Source: Verrucomicrobiota bacterium (lineage in GTDB: Bacteria; Verrucomicrobiota; Verrucomicrobiia; Chthoniobacterales; SZAS-18). From it: a stretch of 64,000 bases of DNA. The notes under the pieces were generated by a model. That model searched no databases. It worked only from the letters and a program-made list of their open reading frames with translations, and was not told where the DNA came from. Positions 6,374-16,474 of this stretch are shown here, one piece after another (positions within the stretch are counted from its first letter, which is position 1; each line of letters starts with the position of its first letter). Where the stretch lies: positions 18,498 to 82,497 of the forward strand of contig JAFEGM010000066.1 in NCBI GenBank assembly GCA_018240025.1. Reading direction: 5' to 3'. Position numbers and translations under genes: made by a program.

Positions 6374-6486
6374 GATACCAAATTGCCAGATGAGGCCAGA
6401 TTGACCAAATGCCGGACGAATGGATTGAGCGCACGAGACGGCCTCATGCCTTTGGCCAATCTGGCTGAATTTGGCAATTTCGTATC
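6374..6486. repeat. Long hairpin element between rtcB and rtcA
   Basis: GATA (6374) pairs with TATC (6483-6486), AAATTGCCA (6380-6388) with TGGCAATTT (6472-6480), GCCAGATTG (6395-6403) with CAATCTGGC (6457-6465), and CCAAA (6405-6409) with TTTGG (6451-6455). A rival helix ATGAGGCC/GGCCTCAT (6390-6397 with 6440-6447) is also possible. The left arm resembles a sequence at 40377-40412 in reverse orientation, which suggests a dispersed palindromic element. The tip carries GGACGAATGG, the same core as the Ro motif of the Y-RNA array. Confidence 0.7.
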
Positions 6487-6510
6487 CCTTCGCCCGCCCG
6501 CACCATCCCC

Positions 6511-7539
6511 ATGAAGTCACGTTTGATCGAAATCGACGGCAGCGTCGGCGAAGGCGGCGGGCAGATCCTGCGCACCTCGCTCTCGCTTTCGCTGTTGACC
6601 GGCCAGCCGGTGCGGGTCACGTCGATCCGCGCGGGACGGCGCAAGCCGGGCATCCTGCGGCAGCACCTGACCGCCATCCGAGCCGCGCTGGAGATCAGCG
6701 GCGGCGTGGCGGATGGCGCGGAACTGGGCTCGCGCGAGCTCGTTTTCCGGCCGGAGAAAATCGTTCCCGGCGACTACCGTTTTGCCGTCGGCACGGCAGG
6801 CAGTGCGACGCTCGTGCTCCAGACGATCCTGCCGGCGCTCATGCTGGCGTCGGGGCCGAGCCAGCTCGTGCTCGAGGGCGGCACACACAATCCGCTCGCG
6901 CCGCCGTTCGATTTCCTCGAGCGCACGTTTCTGCCGCAGTTGGCCCGTTTCGGGCCGCAGGTCACGGCGCGGCTGGACCGGCCGGGCTTCTACCCAGCCG
7001 GCGGGGGGCGCATCGACATCTCCATCACGCCCGTGACGCGGCTGCAGCCCGTCGAGCTGCTGGAGCGCGGCGCGGACGGCGAGCGCGCCCTCATCGTCCA
7101 TCTCGCGGCGCTGCCCAACCACCTCGCCCAGCGCGCCTTCGAACGTCTTTGCGCACGGCTGAACTGGCCAGACTCCTGTTGCCAGCGCCTGGTGCATTCC
7201 TCCGAACGCGGGCCGGGATTGGCCGTGGTGGCGCAGGTGAGTTCGGAGCAGATCACCGAAACCTTCAGCGGGTTTGGCGAACGCGGGCTGAAGACCGAAG
7301 CCCTAGCCGACGAACTGGCCGAACAGGTCCGCCGCTACTTGGCCTCCACGGCTCCAGTCGGCGAGTACCTGGCCGATCAACTGCTGCTCCCGCTCGCCCT
7401 CGCCGGCCGCGGTGCGTTCCGCGCCACGGGCCTTTCGCTGCATGCGCGGACCAATTTGGAGGTGATCGCAAAGTTCCTGCCGGTGCGCTGGAGCGTCGAG
7501 CCGCAGGCGGACGGGAGCACGGTGGTGGCACTGGGTTGA
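6511..7539 (+). CDS. rtcA: RtcA, RNA 3'-terminal phosphate cyclase
   Basis: RtcA converts RNA 3'-phosphates to 2',3'-cyclic phosphates through an enzyme-AMP intermediate, making ends that RtcB can ligate. The 342-residue length fits. The N-terminal signature IDGSVGEGGGQILRTSLSLS, the RAGRRKPGILRQHL block and the RPGFYPAGGG motif near residue 150 are diagnostic. The catalytic His of the C-terminal HTADQ-type motif is not in canonical form: the corresponding stretch near residue 288 reads EYLADQLLLPLAL, with the position usually taken by His occupied by Tyr or Leu depending on alignment. Activity should be checked before it is assumed. It ends the RNA-repair cluster. Confidence 0.93.
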   Translation: MKSRLIEIDGSVGEGGGQILRTSLSLSLLTGQPVRVTSIRAGRRKPGILRQHLTAIRAALEISGGVADGAELGSRELVFRPEKIVPGDYRFAVGTAGSATLVLQTILPALMLASGPSQLVLEGGTHNPLAPPFDFLERTFLPQLARFGPQVTARLDRPGFYPAGGGRIDISITPVTRLQPVELLERGADGERALIVHLAALPNHLAQRAFERLCARLNWPDSCCQRLVHSSERGPGLAVVAQVSSEQITETFSGFGERGLKTEALADELAEQVRRYLASTAPVGEYLADQLLLPLALAGRGAFRATGLSLHARTNLEVIAKFLPVRWSVEPQADGSTVVALG

Positions 7540-7657
7540 GGTCGGGCGATTCCGCGGCGCGAAAATTGCGGTCACACTTGGGGCCGTCTGGCGTGTACGA
7601 CCATAGGTGGGTGTCGCGTCCTTTCGCCGTGCGCCCGCACTCCACCGGCCCCCCGAT

Positions 7658-10600
7658 ATGACTCCCATCACTTTCATTGTCCCCGGGTTCGCCCCCGGTC
7701 GAGGCCGCGCGATGCCCGGTCCGACGGCTTCGGAGCTCGAACGGACCGCTGCGCGCGTGGTCGAGGGTGAGTCGCGAGGGCTGGTGTACCTTCGCTCGGA
7801 TCGCTCCGCTTCCGACGAGACACGCCTCGAGGCCGTTCCCGGGGAGGACGTGGTCGTGCTTCACCTCGACAGCGGCCCTGAGCTGGTGCTGCACCCCGAG
7901 AACGCCCGGCGGCTTTTCCTTTCGCAAACCGAGGAAGAAGCCGGCTCCGACCGGCCGCTCGCAGGGGAGGCGGCACTGCCGGACGAAGTCAGGGTTCCGT
8001 CGGATCTCGCCTGGCGGATGCTCGACAACGGCATGGTCGGCCGTGGGGGTGCCCGCGGATTCCTCGGTCGGGTGCTGCTTCGCGCCCTGCAGGTCGTCCG
8101 TGTGCTCTTCAGTCCGCAGGCGGCCGCCGGCGATTTCGCCGCGAGCGCCATCGTGAAGAAGTTCGACGGGGCGGTCGAAGAGGGTCTCTATCGTCTCAAT
8201 GCCACCCGTCTGGAGACTCTCAAGGGCGCGGACCGGGCGCAGTTCACCGAGCACGACCAGGGCGCGATCTGCCTCGTCTTCATCCACGGAACATTCTCCA
8301 GCACGGTCGGAACCTTCGCGAGGTTCTGGCTCGATCACCCAGCATCGGTGGAGCGCATCTTCCACGCTTTCGTGGACGGCCCGGTGCTGGCTTTCGAGCA
8401 CGCGACCCTCGGCGTGAGTCCTCTTCGCAATGCGCTCAATCTGGCCCTCGCGCTGCCGGAGCGGGCGCGGCTGACGCTGGTCACGCACTCGCGCGGCGGT
8501 CTCGTGGCCGAGGCTCTCGTGCGCGTCTGCGCGGCACCCGACGACCCCGAAGCGCATGTCGCCAGGTATCGCTACGCCGACCCGGACGATGAGGAGCTGT
8601 TTTCCTCCGCCCTGCTCCAGGCGGAGCACGACGACCTGCGGCGGCTTTGCCAGGTGGTGCGGGAGAAGCAGCTGCAGGTGTTGCGCGTCGTGCGCGTGGC
8701 CTGCCCGGCGCGGGGCACCTTGCTGGCCTCGACGCGGCTCGATGCCTACCTGTCCGTCTTCCGCTGGACCTTGCAGCTCGCCGGACTCGCGCTGCCGGCA
8801 TTCCTGGTCGAACTGCTCAGCGAGGTCGCCCGCCAGCGGGCCGATCCGACCAAGCTGCCCGGCCTCGCGGCCCAGATGCCCCTGAGCCCGCTGGTGAACT
8901 GGCTCCACGATCTCAACGAAGCCGTGCCGGGGGATCTCCGGGTGATCGCGGGCGATCTCGAGGCCGACTCGCTGGTCAGCTGGCTCAAGACCCTGCTGGC
9001 AGACGCGTACTATTGGACCGACCACGACCTCGTGGTGCAGACGAGCTCGATGTATGGCGGCGCTCCGCGTGGGGGAGGGGCGAGCTACTTCTTCGATCAG
9101 GGCGCCGAGGTCAGCCATTTCCGCTACTTCGCCAACCCGGAGACCGCCGACGCCATCACGGAGGCGGTTGTGCAGCCCAGCCCGCGCGGCTTTCGGACCA
9201 TCGGTCCGCTCTCGTGGAGGGGCGAATCGTCGACCGGTGCGCGGGCGGCCTCGGTCCCCCCCGACGATGGCACCCGCCCCGCGGTCTTCGTGCTGCCGGG
9301 CATCCTCGGCAGCAACCTGAAGAAAGATGGCCGACGCATCTGGTTGAGCTTCCGCATCGTCGGCGGGCTGGAGAACCTGGCCTACCAGCCCCACGGCGCC
9401 GACGGGATCGTCGAGGATGGCCCCATGGACGGGCCGTACGCGGATTTGGCGCAGTATCTCTCCTCGACCCATCAGGTCTACGCTTTTGGCTACGACTGGC
9501 GCCGCCCTCTCGAGGAGGAAGCGGATCGCCTGGCCGGACAGATCACCGCGGCCCTGGAACGACGAGCCCGCAGCGGACAGCCGGTCCGCCTCGTGGCGCA
9601 TTCGATGGGAGGCCTGCTGGCTCGCGCGCTGCAGTTGCGCCAGCCACAGGTCTGGGACCGGCTCATGGCGATTCCGGGAGCTCGCCTGCTCATGCTCGGC
9701 ACCCCGAACGCCGGCTCGTGGGCGCCGATGCAGGTCCTGACGAACGACGACCAATTTGGCAACCTCGTTTCGGCCGTCGGCCTGCCGTTCCGCGACGGCG
9801 AAGCGCGCCAGATCCTGGCGGGCTTTCCGGGCTTCCTGCAGCTGCAGGCGGGACTCTTGGATTCGAACCCGCCGCTCAGGAGTGCCAAAACGTGGCAGGA
9901 GCTTAGCGAAAAGGATGCCGAGATCATTCGCCAACGCAGTCTCTGGCATGCCATTCGCTGGCATGTGAACTCCTACCGCTGGGGCCTGCCAACGCAGGCG
10001 GTGCTCGATCAGGCCGTGGCCCTCCGCCAGGCGTTGGACGCCCAGCTAGCCACGATCTTGCCGAAGTTTGCCGATCGGATCCTGCTCGTCGTCGGGAAAG
10101 CGGACTCGACGCCCGCCGGCTACGACATCGACAAGGTAAGCGGCTTGGCCTACCGGAACGTCGGCGACGGCGACGGGCGGGTGCCCGTCGAGTCGGCCCT
10201 TCTTCCCGGCGTTCGGACTTGGGCCATCGACTGCGCCCACGGAGATCTGGCAGACCACGCCGCGAGTTTCGAGGCCTACGCGGAACTATTGCAACGAGGC
10301 ACGACTCTGCGGATTTCGCCGCGCGCCGTGAGCCGGGGGGTGGAGACGAGTGGCCCGCATTTCATTGGCCTCCGCCGGCCTGCACACACGGCCAGGCGAC
10401 CGATCCCACCGTCGCTCGAGGAGGACGTGCTCAAACCCACCGCGCCTGCCCGTCTGCCAGCCGGGGTCGGGTCGCCCATCCCGGCACTGGCGCTGCGCGT
10501 TTTGCACAGCGATTTGCGCGCCGTCGGCGAACCGCTCCTGCTCGGCCACTACCGCAGTTGGAAGGTCACGGGAGCGGAGGCGGCCATGGACCGGCTCATC

Positions 10601-13255
10601 GAAGGGGCCATGTCGAAGTCCCTCAGGGCGGGGCTGTACCCCGAGCAGGTCGGCAGCCATCAGATCTTTCTCAACCTGGTGCGAAACCCCGAATATCCGC
10701 AGCGCGATCCCTGGCCCCGGGCGGTCATCATCGCCGGGCTGGGCGAGGAAGGCAGCCTCCAGTCCGAGGCTTTGGTCCGCACCGTGCGCGATGCGACCAT
10801 CGCCTGGGCGCAGCGACTGGTCGAGCAGCCGCCGACCGCGGTCAGCTTTCCGCTCACGGCGACCCTGCTGGGCAGCGGCGGCCTGGGCATCTCTCCCGAG
10901 CAGGCTGCGAGGGCCATTGCCGAGGGCGTGGCGGAGGCCAACGAACGGCTCACCGGAATCGGTTGGCCGGTGGTCCAGCAATTGACGCTGGTCGAGTTGT
11001 ATCTGACCCGGGCCACCTTCGCCTGGAACGCGCTGCAGCTGCTGGCAGAAACCGAGCCGGCGCGCTATCGACTCGCGCGGGAGATTGCGGTCGGCCAAGG
11101 TGGCCTGGGCAGCCCGCCCGAAGGCTACTACCGGGGCTCCGATATCGACTTCCTCTCCGTCGAATCCGTCCAGCAGAGCGGAGGCTGGCTGCTGCGCTAC
11201 AAACTGGATCGGCGGCGGGCCCGCAGCGAGCAGTTCGATCAGCAGACGCAGCTGGCGCTGCTGCGCACTCTCATCGCCGAGGCCGCCCGCGATCCGCAGG
11301 CGGAAAGCCAGGTCGGGCTGACGCTCTTCAAGCTGCTTTTTCCGCCCGGTCTGCGCACGGTCGTGAGCGGCAACGCGGGTACCCTCATCGACCTGGACCC
11401 GGAGTCTGCCAGGATTCCCTGGGAGCTGCTCGATACCATCTCGGACCCGACCCGTCAGGCCGAGGAGCCCTGGGCCATCCGCACGAAGCTTGTCCGCAAA
11501 CTGCGGCTCGCCGACTTCCGCCCCGGAGTGGTCGATGCGCGGCTCGATGATCACGTGCTCATCATCGGCGAGCCCAAGGTCGATCCGAAGCTCTACCCGC
11601 CGCTGCCCGGAGCCCGGCGCGAAGCGGCCGCGGTGCACGAGTTCCTGGCCGGCTCTTTGGCGCTGGGGCCGGATCGCGTGCTCTTGCTCAACAGCGGCGA
11701 GGCGCCCAACTCCGGGGGATCCGCCAGCGAGATCATGCACGCCGTGAATCAGCGCGGACGCGGCTGGCGAATCATCCACATCTCCGGTCATGGCGAGCCG
11801 CCTTCTGCCGCAGGCCTGGGCGGAGTGGTCCTTTCGGATGGGACCTTCCTCGGACCGGCCGAACTGCGCGGACTCGACCCCGTGCCCGAGCTGGTCTTCG
11901 TGAACTGCTGCCATCTCGGAGCCATCGCCAGCGTGCGTCGTTCGGCGACGGAAGCCGGTCCGGCAGCCAGTCCCGTCGAGTTTGCGTCGGGGGTCGCGGA
12001 GGAACTCATTCGCATCGGCGTCCGCTGCGTGATCGCCGCCGGCTGGGAGGTCGACGATGCGGCCGCCTGCGCCTTCGCCCGAGCCTTCTACGAGGCGCTG
12101 CTCAGCGGCGCGCGCTTCATCGACGCGGTCGGCGACGCCCGACGCGCGGCGCGCCATGTCGGCGGCGGCAACACCTGGGGCGCTTACCAATGCTACGGCG
12201 ATCCCGAATGGACCTTCGCGCGACCCGGCGACGCCCAGACTCCGGCCGCCCCGCCCCGACGCAGTGACACTGAGATCTATCCTTCGGGGACCGCCCTGCG
12301 CGAAGCGATCGACACCCTGCGCATCAGAACCGACCGGTTTGATCCGGTCGCACTCGCCCATCTCCGAGTCGACCTCCTCCGCTTGGAGGCGAGATACGGC
12401 GAGCGCTGGAGCCGCGATGGGAGCATCGCCGCGGCCTTCGGCCTCGCCTTTGAGGCGATCGATGACGAGGCGGACGCCATTCGCTGGTTCGAGCACGCCG
12501 CGGAGGCGGAGGACGCGGCCGCCGCGCTCCGCGCCGCCGAGTGCCTGGCTCAGCTGCGCTCGAATGCCGCATGGCGCCGAGTGAGCGGCGACATCACTCC
12601 CGGAAAGTGGAAGAAGGCTTCACGCCCGGCCGCCCTCCGTGCACTGAAGGACGCCCACGCCGAACTCGAACGGGCACTGCGGGGGATCCAGGGCCTGCGC
12701 GCCACCGCCGAGACAGTGGCGCGCTGGAGTCTGGAAGGGGCGGTCTGCAGACGCCTGGCGATGGTCGAGCGACTGCGGAAAGGCTCGGTCCCGCGAGCCC
12801 GGCTAACACAGGCGACCACCGCCTGGGCACGAGCCGCCGAACTCGCCCTGGCCAAGGGCGACAGCTATTTCGCTGCTGCCATCCAGGCGGCGGCCGGCGA
12901 GTTCGTCCTGCCACCCAAACCCGACTCCGTGCGCTGGGGCAAGGCGCAGTTGGAAGCGCTGAAAGAGGAGCTCTCCCGAGTGGAAAGCGACCCCCAGCGC
13001 AACTCTCTCTCGACGTCTCTCGCGGCCTTCGAACTCGATCTCGTGCTGGCACTCGCAGCCGGGGAACACGACCCGACCCTGACCGCCAGGTTGCGCGACC
13101 TTCTCCGACTGCGACTGCCCAGCATCGCCCTCCGATCGGCGCTCGACCTCCTGCTCTTCCTCTCATTGCGAGCCCTCCCCGCGTCCGCCGGCAACCTGCT
13201 GACGCAGCTCACGGCCTTGCTGCGGGCAGCTGACGCAGGCGATGCCGAGGCCTAG
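7658..13255 (+). CDS. Giant fusion of two alpha/beta-hydrolase domains and a CHAT protease domain
   Basis: This protein has 1865 residues from the ATG at 7658 (an upstream GTG at 7607 would add 17). Domain 1 (about 200-500) is a PGAP1-like hydrolase with an FIHGTFSS oxyanion region and a nucleophile elbow THSRGG near 275. Domain 2 (about 540-880) is LCAT-like: VLPGILGSNL, elbow AHSMGG near 646, DGDGRVPVES and a His in CAHGDLADH near 861. Then a CHAT domain (about 1230-1530) has the caspase-type dyad as HISGHG near 1374 and VNCCHLG near 1414. The tail is helical and resembles TPR repeats. CHAT proteases occur in signalling and anti-phage effectors. The substrate is unknown. It starts 119 bases after rtcA on the same strand and may be co-transcribed. 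Confidence 0.9.
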   Translation: MTPITFIVPGFAPGRGRAMPGPTASELERTAARVVEGESRGLVYLRSDRSASDETRLEAVPGEDVVVLHLDSGPELVLHPENARRLFLSQTEEEAGSDRPLAGEAALPDEVRVPSDLAWRMLDNGMVGRGGARGFLGRVLLRALQVVRVLFSPQAAAGDFAASAIVKKFDGAVEEGLYRLNATRLETLKGADRAQFTEHDQGAICLVFIHGTFSSTVGTFARFWLDHPASVERIFHAFVDGPVLAFEHATLGVSPLRNALNLALALPERARLTLVTHSRGGLVAEALVRVCAAPDDPEAHVARYRYADPDDEELFSSALLQAEHDDLRRLCQVVREKQLQVLRVVRVACPARGTLLASTRLDAYLSVFRWTLQLAGLALPAFLVELLSEVARQRADPTKLPGLAAQMPLSPLVNWLHDLNEAVPGDLRVIAGDLEADSLVSWLKTLLADAYYWTDHDLVVQTSSMYGGAPRGGGASYFFDQGAEVSHFRYFANPETADAITEAVVQPSPRGFRTIGPLSWRGESSTGARAASVPPDDGTRPAVFVLPGILGSNLKKDGRRIWLSFRIVGGLENLAYQPHGADGIVEDGPMDGPYADLAQYLSSTHQVYAFGYDWRRPLEEEADRLAGQITAALERRARSGQPVRLVAHSMGGLLARALQLRQPQVWDRLMAIPGARLLMLGTPNAGSWAPMQVLTNDDQFGNLVSAVGLPFRDGEARQILAGFPGFLQLQAGLLDSNPPLRSAKTWQELSEKDAEIIRQRSLWHAIRWHVNSYRWGLPTQAVLDQAVALRQALDAQLATILPKFADRILLVVGKADSTPAGYDIDKVSGLAYRNVGDGDGRVPVESALLPGVRTWAIDCAHGDLADHAASFEAYAELLQRGTTLRISPRAVSRGVETSGPHFIGLRRPAHTARRPIPPSLEEDVLKPTAPARLPAGVGSPIPALALRVLHSDLRAVGEPLLLGHYRSWKVTGAEAAMDRLIEGAMSKSLRAGLYPEQVGSHQIFLNLVRNPEYPQRDPWPRAVIIAGLGEEGSLQSEALVRTVRDATIAWAQRLVEQPPTAVSFPLTATLLGSGGLGISPEQAARAIAEGVAEANERLTGIGWPVVQQLTLVELYLTRATFAWNALQLLAETEPARYRLAREIAVGQGGLGSPPEGYYRGSDIDFLSVESVQQSGGWLLRYKLDRRRARSEQFDQQTQLALLRTLIAEAARDPQAESQVGLTLFKLLFPPGLRTVVSGNAGTLIDLDPESARIPWELLDTISDPTRQAEEPWAIRTKLVRKLRLADFRPGVVDARLDDHVLIIGEPKVDPKLYPPLPGARREAAAVHEFLAGSLALGPDRVLLLNSGEAPNSGGSASEIMHAVNQRGRGWRIIHISGHGEPPSAAGLGGVVLSDGTFLGPAELRGLDPVPELVFVNCCHLGAIASVRRSATEAGPAASPVEFASGVAEELIRIGVRCVIAAGWEVDDAAACAFARAFYEALLSGARFIDAVGDARRAARHVGGGNTWGAYQCYGDPEWTFARPGDAQTPAAPPRRSDTEIYPSGTALREAIDTLRIRTDRFDPVALAHLRVDLLRLEARYGERWSRDGSIAAAFGLAFEAIDDEADAIRWFEHAAEAEDAAAALRAAECLAQLRSNAAWRRVSGDITPGKWKKASRPAALRALKDAHAELERALRGIQGLRATAETVARWSLEGAVCRRLAMVERLRKGSVPRARLTQATTAWARAAELALAKGDSYFAAAIQAAAGEFVLPPKPDSVRWGKAQLEALKEELSRVESDPQRNSLSTSLAAFELDLVLALAAGEHDPTLTARLRDLLRLRLPSIALRSALDLLLFLSLRALPASAGNLLTQLTALLRAADAGDAEA

Positions 13256-13327
13256 CGCATCGTCTCTGCCCGCGGAACATCGGCTGGCCGCCACCGCCGT
13301 GGATCCGGCCGGCACAGCGGTTCGCGC

Positions 13328-16300
13328 TCAGGCCGTCACGAGCTCTTCCCGGGCGGCCTTGGGTGCCGGCTGCTCTCCCTCCTTGGCGCGGGCCGCGTGG
13401 CTGCGGTCGCGGGCGATGAAGGTGTAGATCGTGGGTACCACGAAGAGCGTGAAGAGCGTGCCGATGAACATGCCGCTGACGAGCATGTAGCCGATGCTGT
13501 TGCGTGCGCCGGCGCCGGGCCCGGTGGCGAGGATGAGCGGGAAATGGCCGGCAATGGTCGCGGCCGTGGTCATCAGGATCGGCCGCAGGCGGGTGGCGGC
13601 GGCCTCGATCACCGCCTCGAGGCGCGAGATGCCGCGTTCCTCCATGATCGAGTTCGCGAACTCGACGATGAGAATGCCGTTCTTCGAGACGAGCCCGATG
13701 AGCGTGACCAAGCCGACCTTCGAGTAGACGTTCAGCGTGGTGAAGCCGAGGAAGCTGAAGACCAGCGCACCGGTGAGCGCCAGCGGAGCCGAGCCCAGCA
13801 GGATGATGAAGGGATCGCGCCAGCTCTCGAACTGCGCCGCCAGCACGAGGTAGATGAGGATACCCGCCATGAGCAGCGTGGCGCCGAAGCCCCCACCCTC
13901 GCGGCGCAGCTGGCGCGCCTCGCCGGCGTAGTCGATGAACGTGCCGGACGGCAGGATGGCGCGGGCCTCGTCCTCCATCTGCCTGAGCACGGTGTCGAGC
14001 GGCAGCCACGGCTTGTGCACGCCCTGGATGCGGACCGCGTTCAGCTGCTGGAACCGATTGAGCGAGCGCGGCTCCACGGTGTCGCGGAGTGTGGCGAAGG
14101 TCGAAAGCGCCACGAGACGCCCGTTGGGGCCGGAGACGTAGAGATCCTTCAATTGCTCGGTGGTCAGCCGCTCGCCGCGCTTCACCTGCGGAATGACCTT
14201 GTAGCTGCGGCCGTCGATGCTGAAGCGATTGACGTAGTTGCCGCCCAGCAGCGTGCCGAGATCGGCGCCGACCTGCTGCAGATTCAGCCCGAGCGCGGCG
14301 ACCTTGTCGCGGTCGAAGACGATCTCCGACTGCGGCAGGTCGAACTTCACGTCGGTGTCGACGAAGAAGAAGTTGCCGGACTTCATCGCACCCGCGACCA
14401 GCTTCTGCGCGACCTCGTAGAGCTGCTTGGCATCGAGCGTGGAAGCCAGGATGAACTCGTAGGGAAAGGCGCCGCCGCCGGGCAGCGCATCGGGCAGGAG
14501 CGGAATGGCCCGCACGCCCGGCACCTCGGCGATCTTCGCCGTGACCTCGGGGAAGATCATGGCGGTGCTGCGTTTCCGCTCGCTCCAAGGCTTGGTCACC
14601 ATGCCGCTGAAGCCGCCGGTCGGCTGGGTGATCTGGAAGGTGTTGCCGGTCTCGGGGAACGACTTGAAGACATTGAAGATCTTTTCCGTGAAGAGCGTGG
14701 TCTGTTCGATGGTCGAGTTCGGCGCCGCCTGCACGACGGCGAAAATGACGCCCTGATCTTCCTTCGGCGCCTGTTCCTGACCGGAAAGCAGCCAAAGCGG
14801 GAAGGCGAGCAAACAGACCACGATCCAGACCGTGACCGTGACCGGCCGGTATTTCAGTGAGCCCTCGAGCATCGACGTGTACCAACTGCGGGCCTTGTCG
14901 AGCGTGAAATTGACCCTGGCCGCGAAGCCGCGATGCGAGTCGCCCTCGCGCAGCATGCGGGCGCTCATCATCGGCGAGAGGGTCAGCGCGACGAAGCCGG
15001 AGATGAGCACCGCGCCCGCCAGCGTAAACGCGAACTCGCGGAAGAGCGTACCGGTCAGTCCGCCCTGCAGACCGATGGGCAGATAGACCGCCGCCAGCGT
15101 GATGCTCATGGCGATGACCGGCCCGACCAGCTCGCGCGCGCCCTTCAGGGCAGCCTCCATGGGACTGTCGCCCTCGCCCAGATGTCGCTCCACGTTTTCC
15201 ACCACCACGATGGCGTCGTCAACCACCAGACCGACCGCGAGCACGATGGCCAGGAGCGTGAGCAGATTGAGCGTGAAGCCGAGGGCCCACATCATGGCGA
15301 CCGCGCCCACCAGCGAGAGCGGGATGGCCACCACCGGGATGATGACGGAGCGCAGACTGCCGAGGAACAGGAAGATGACGACCACGACGATGAGCACCGT
15401 CTCGGCCAGCGTCTTCACCACCTCGCGCAGAGCGTCCTGAATGTAGCGGGTGGAATCGTAGGGCACGCCCACCTTCATGCCGGCGGGCAGCGCGGCCTCG
15501 ATCTCCGGCACGACGGCCCGCACGCGCTTGATGACGTCGAGCGAGTTGGCCGTGGGCAGCACCCACACGCCCATGAAGGTCGCGAGCTGGCCGTCGAACC
15601 GTACGTCGGCGTCGTAGGTCTCGGCGCCGAGCACCACGTCGGCGATGTCGCCCAGCCGCACGATGGTGTTGTTGGCCTGTTTGATGACCAGCTGGCGGAA
15701 CTCCTCCGCCGTGCGCAGATCGGTGTTGGCGGTCAGATTGACCGTGATCATCGAGCCCTTCGTCGAACCCAGCGCCGCGAGGTAATTGTTCGCGCCGAGC
15801 ACCCGGCGCACGTCGGCCGGGGAAATGCCCAAGGCCGCCATCCGCTCGCTCTTCAGCCAGGCGCGCATCGCGAAGGTGCGGGCGCCGAGAATGTCGGCCC
15901 GCTGCACGCCGTTCACGGCGGTCAGCTTCGGCTGCACCACGCGAGTCAGGTAGTCGGTGATCTGGTTCGCATCGAGGTCCTTCGAATAGAAGCTCAGGTA
16001 CATGGACGCGATGCGATCGTCCGTGGTGATGACCTGGATGGTGGGCGCCTCGGCCTCGGGCGGCAGGTCGTTGCGCACCTGCGCGATCTTCGCCTGGATC
16101 TGCGCCAGAGCGGCGTTGGTGTCGTAGTTCAGCTTCAGGTGGACGCTGATGCTGCTGAGACTCTGTGAGCTGCTCGACTCGATGTAGTCGATGCCGTCCG
16201 CGCTGGCGATGATACGCTCGAGCGGCGTGGTGACGAAGCCGCGCACCAGGTCCGCGCTGGCGCCAACGTAGGCCGTGTTGACCTGCACCACGGCCAGATC

Positions 16301-16420
16301 CGATTTCGGATATTGGCGCACGTTGATCGAATTGAGCGCCTGGAGACCGGCGATCAGCACGATCAGATTCACCACCGTGGCCAGGACGGGGCGTTTGACG
16401 AAGATATCGGTGAATTTCAT
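13328..16420 (-). CDS. RND-family (HAE1/AcrB-type) multidrug efflux permease
   Basis: This 1030-residue inner-membrane pump exchanges protons for export of hydrophobic compounds through a tripartite complex. The N-terminus MKFTDIFVKRPVLATVVNL, the periplasmic porter loops, the central VGLVVDDAIVVVENVERHL helix (TM4 proton-relay Asp-Asp) and a second half repeating the pattern with a C-terminal GLVSKNGILIVEFAN block are all typical. Twelve membrane spans are expected. The adaptor gene lies upstream on the same strand with a 171-base gap; no outer-membrane TolC-like gene is near. It converges with the CHAT gene. Confidence 0.95.
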   Translation of the reverse strand: MKFTDIFVKRPVLATVVNLIVLIAGLQALNSINVRQYPKSDLAVVQVNTAYVGASADLVRGFVTTPLERIIASADGIDYIESSSSQSLSSISVHLKLNYDTNAALAQIQAKIAQVRNDLPPEAEAPTIQVITTDDRIASMYLSFYSKDLDANQITDYLTRVVQPKLTAVNGVQRADILGARTFAMRAWLKSERMAALGISPADVRRVLGANNYLAALGSTKGSMITVNLTANTDLRTAEEFRQLVIKQANNTIVRLGDIADVVLGAETYDADVRFDGQLATFMGVWVLPTANSLDVIKRVRAVVPEIEAALPAGMKVGVPYDSTRYIQDALREVVKTLAETVLIVVVVIFLFLGSLRSVIIPVVAIPLSLVGAVAMMWALGFTLNLLTLLAIVLAVGLVVDDAIVVVENVERHLGEGDSPMEAALKGARELVGPVIAMSITLAAVYLPIGLQGGLTGTLFREFAFTLAGAVLISGFVALTLSPMMSARMLREGDSHRGFAARVNFTLDKARSWYTSMLEGSLKYRPVTVTVWIVVCLLAFPLWLLSGQEQAPKEDQGVIFAVVQAAPNSTIEQTTLFTEKIFNVFKSFPETGNTFQITQPTGGFSGMVTKPWSERKRSTAMIFPEVTAKIAEVPGVRAIPLLPDALPGGGAFPYEFILASTLDAKQLYEVAQKLVAGAMKSGNFFFVDTDVKFDLPQSEIVFDRDKVAALGLNLQQVGADLGTLLGGNYVNRFSIDGRSYKVIPQVKRGERLTTEQLKDLYVSGPNGRLVALSTFATLRDTVEPRSLNRFQQLNAVRIQGVHKPWLPLDTVLRQMEDEARAILPSGTFIDYAGEARQLRREGGGFGATLLMAGILIYLVLAAQFESWRDPFIILLGSAPLALTGALVFSFLGFTTLNVYSKVGLVTLIGLVSKNGILIVEFANSIMEERGISRLEAVIEAAATRLRPILMTTAATIAGHFPLILATGPGAGARNSIGYMLVSGMFIGTLFTLFVVPTIYTFIARDRSHAARAKEGEQPAPKAAREELVTA

Positions 16421-16474
16421 ACGCGCAGTCCTGTTTTAGATCACGTCGAGCCGGAGGCGAAGCCCAGAGGGAAA

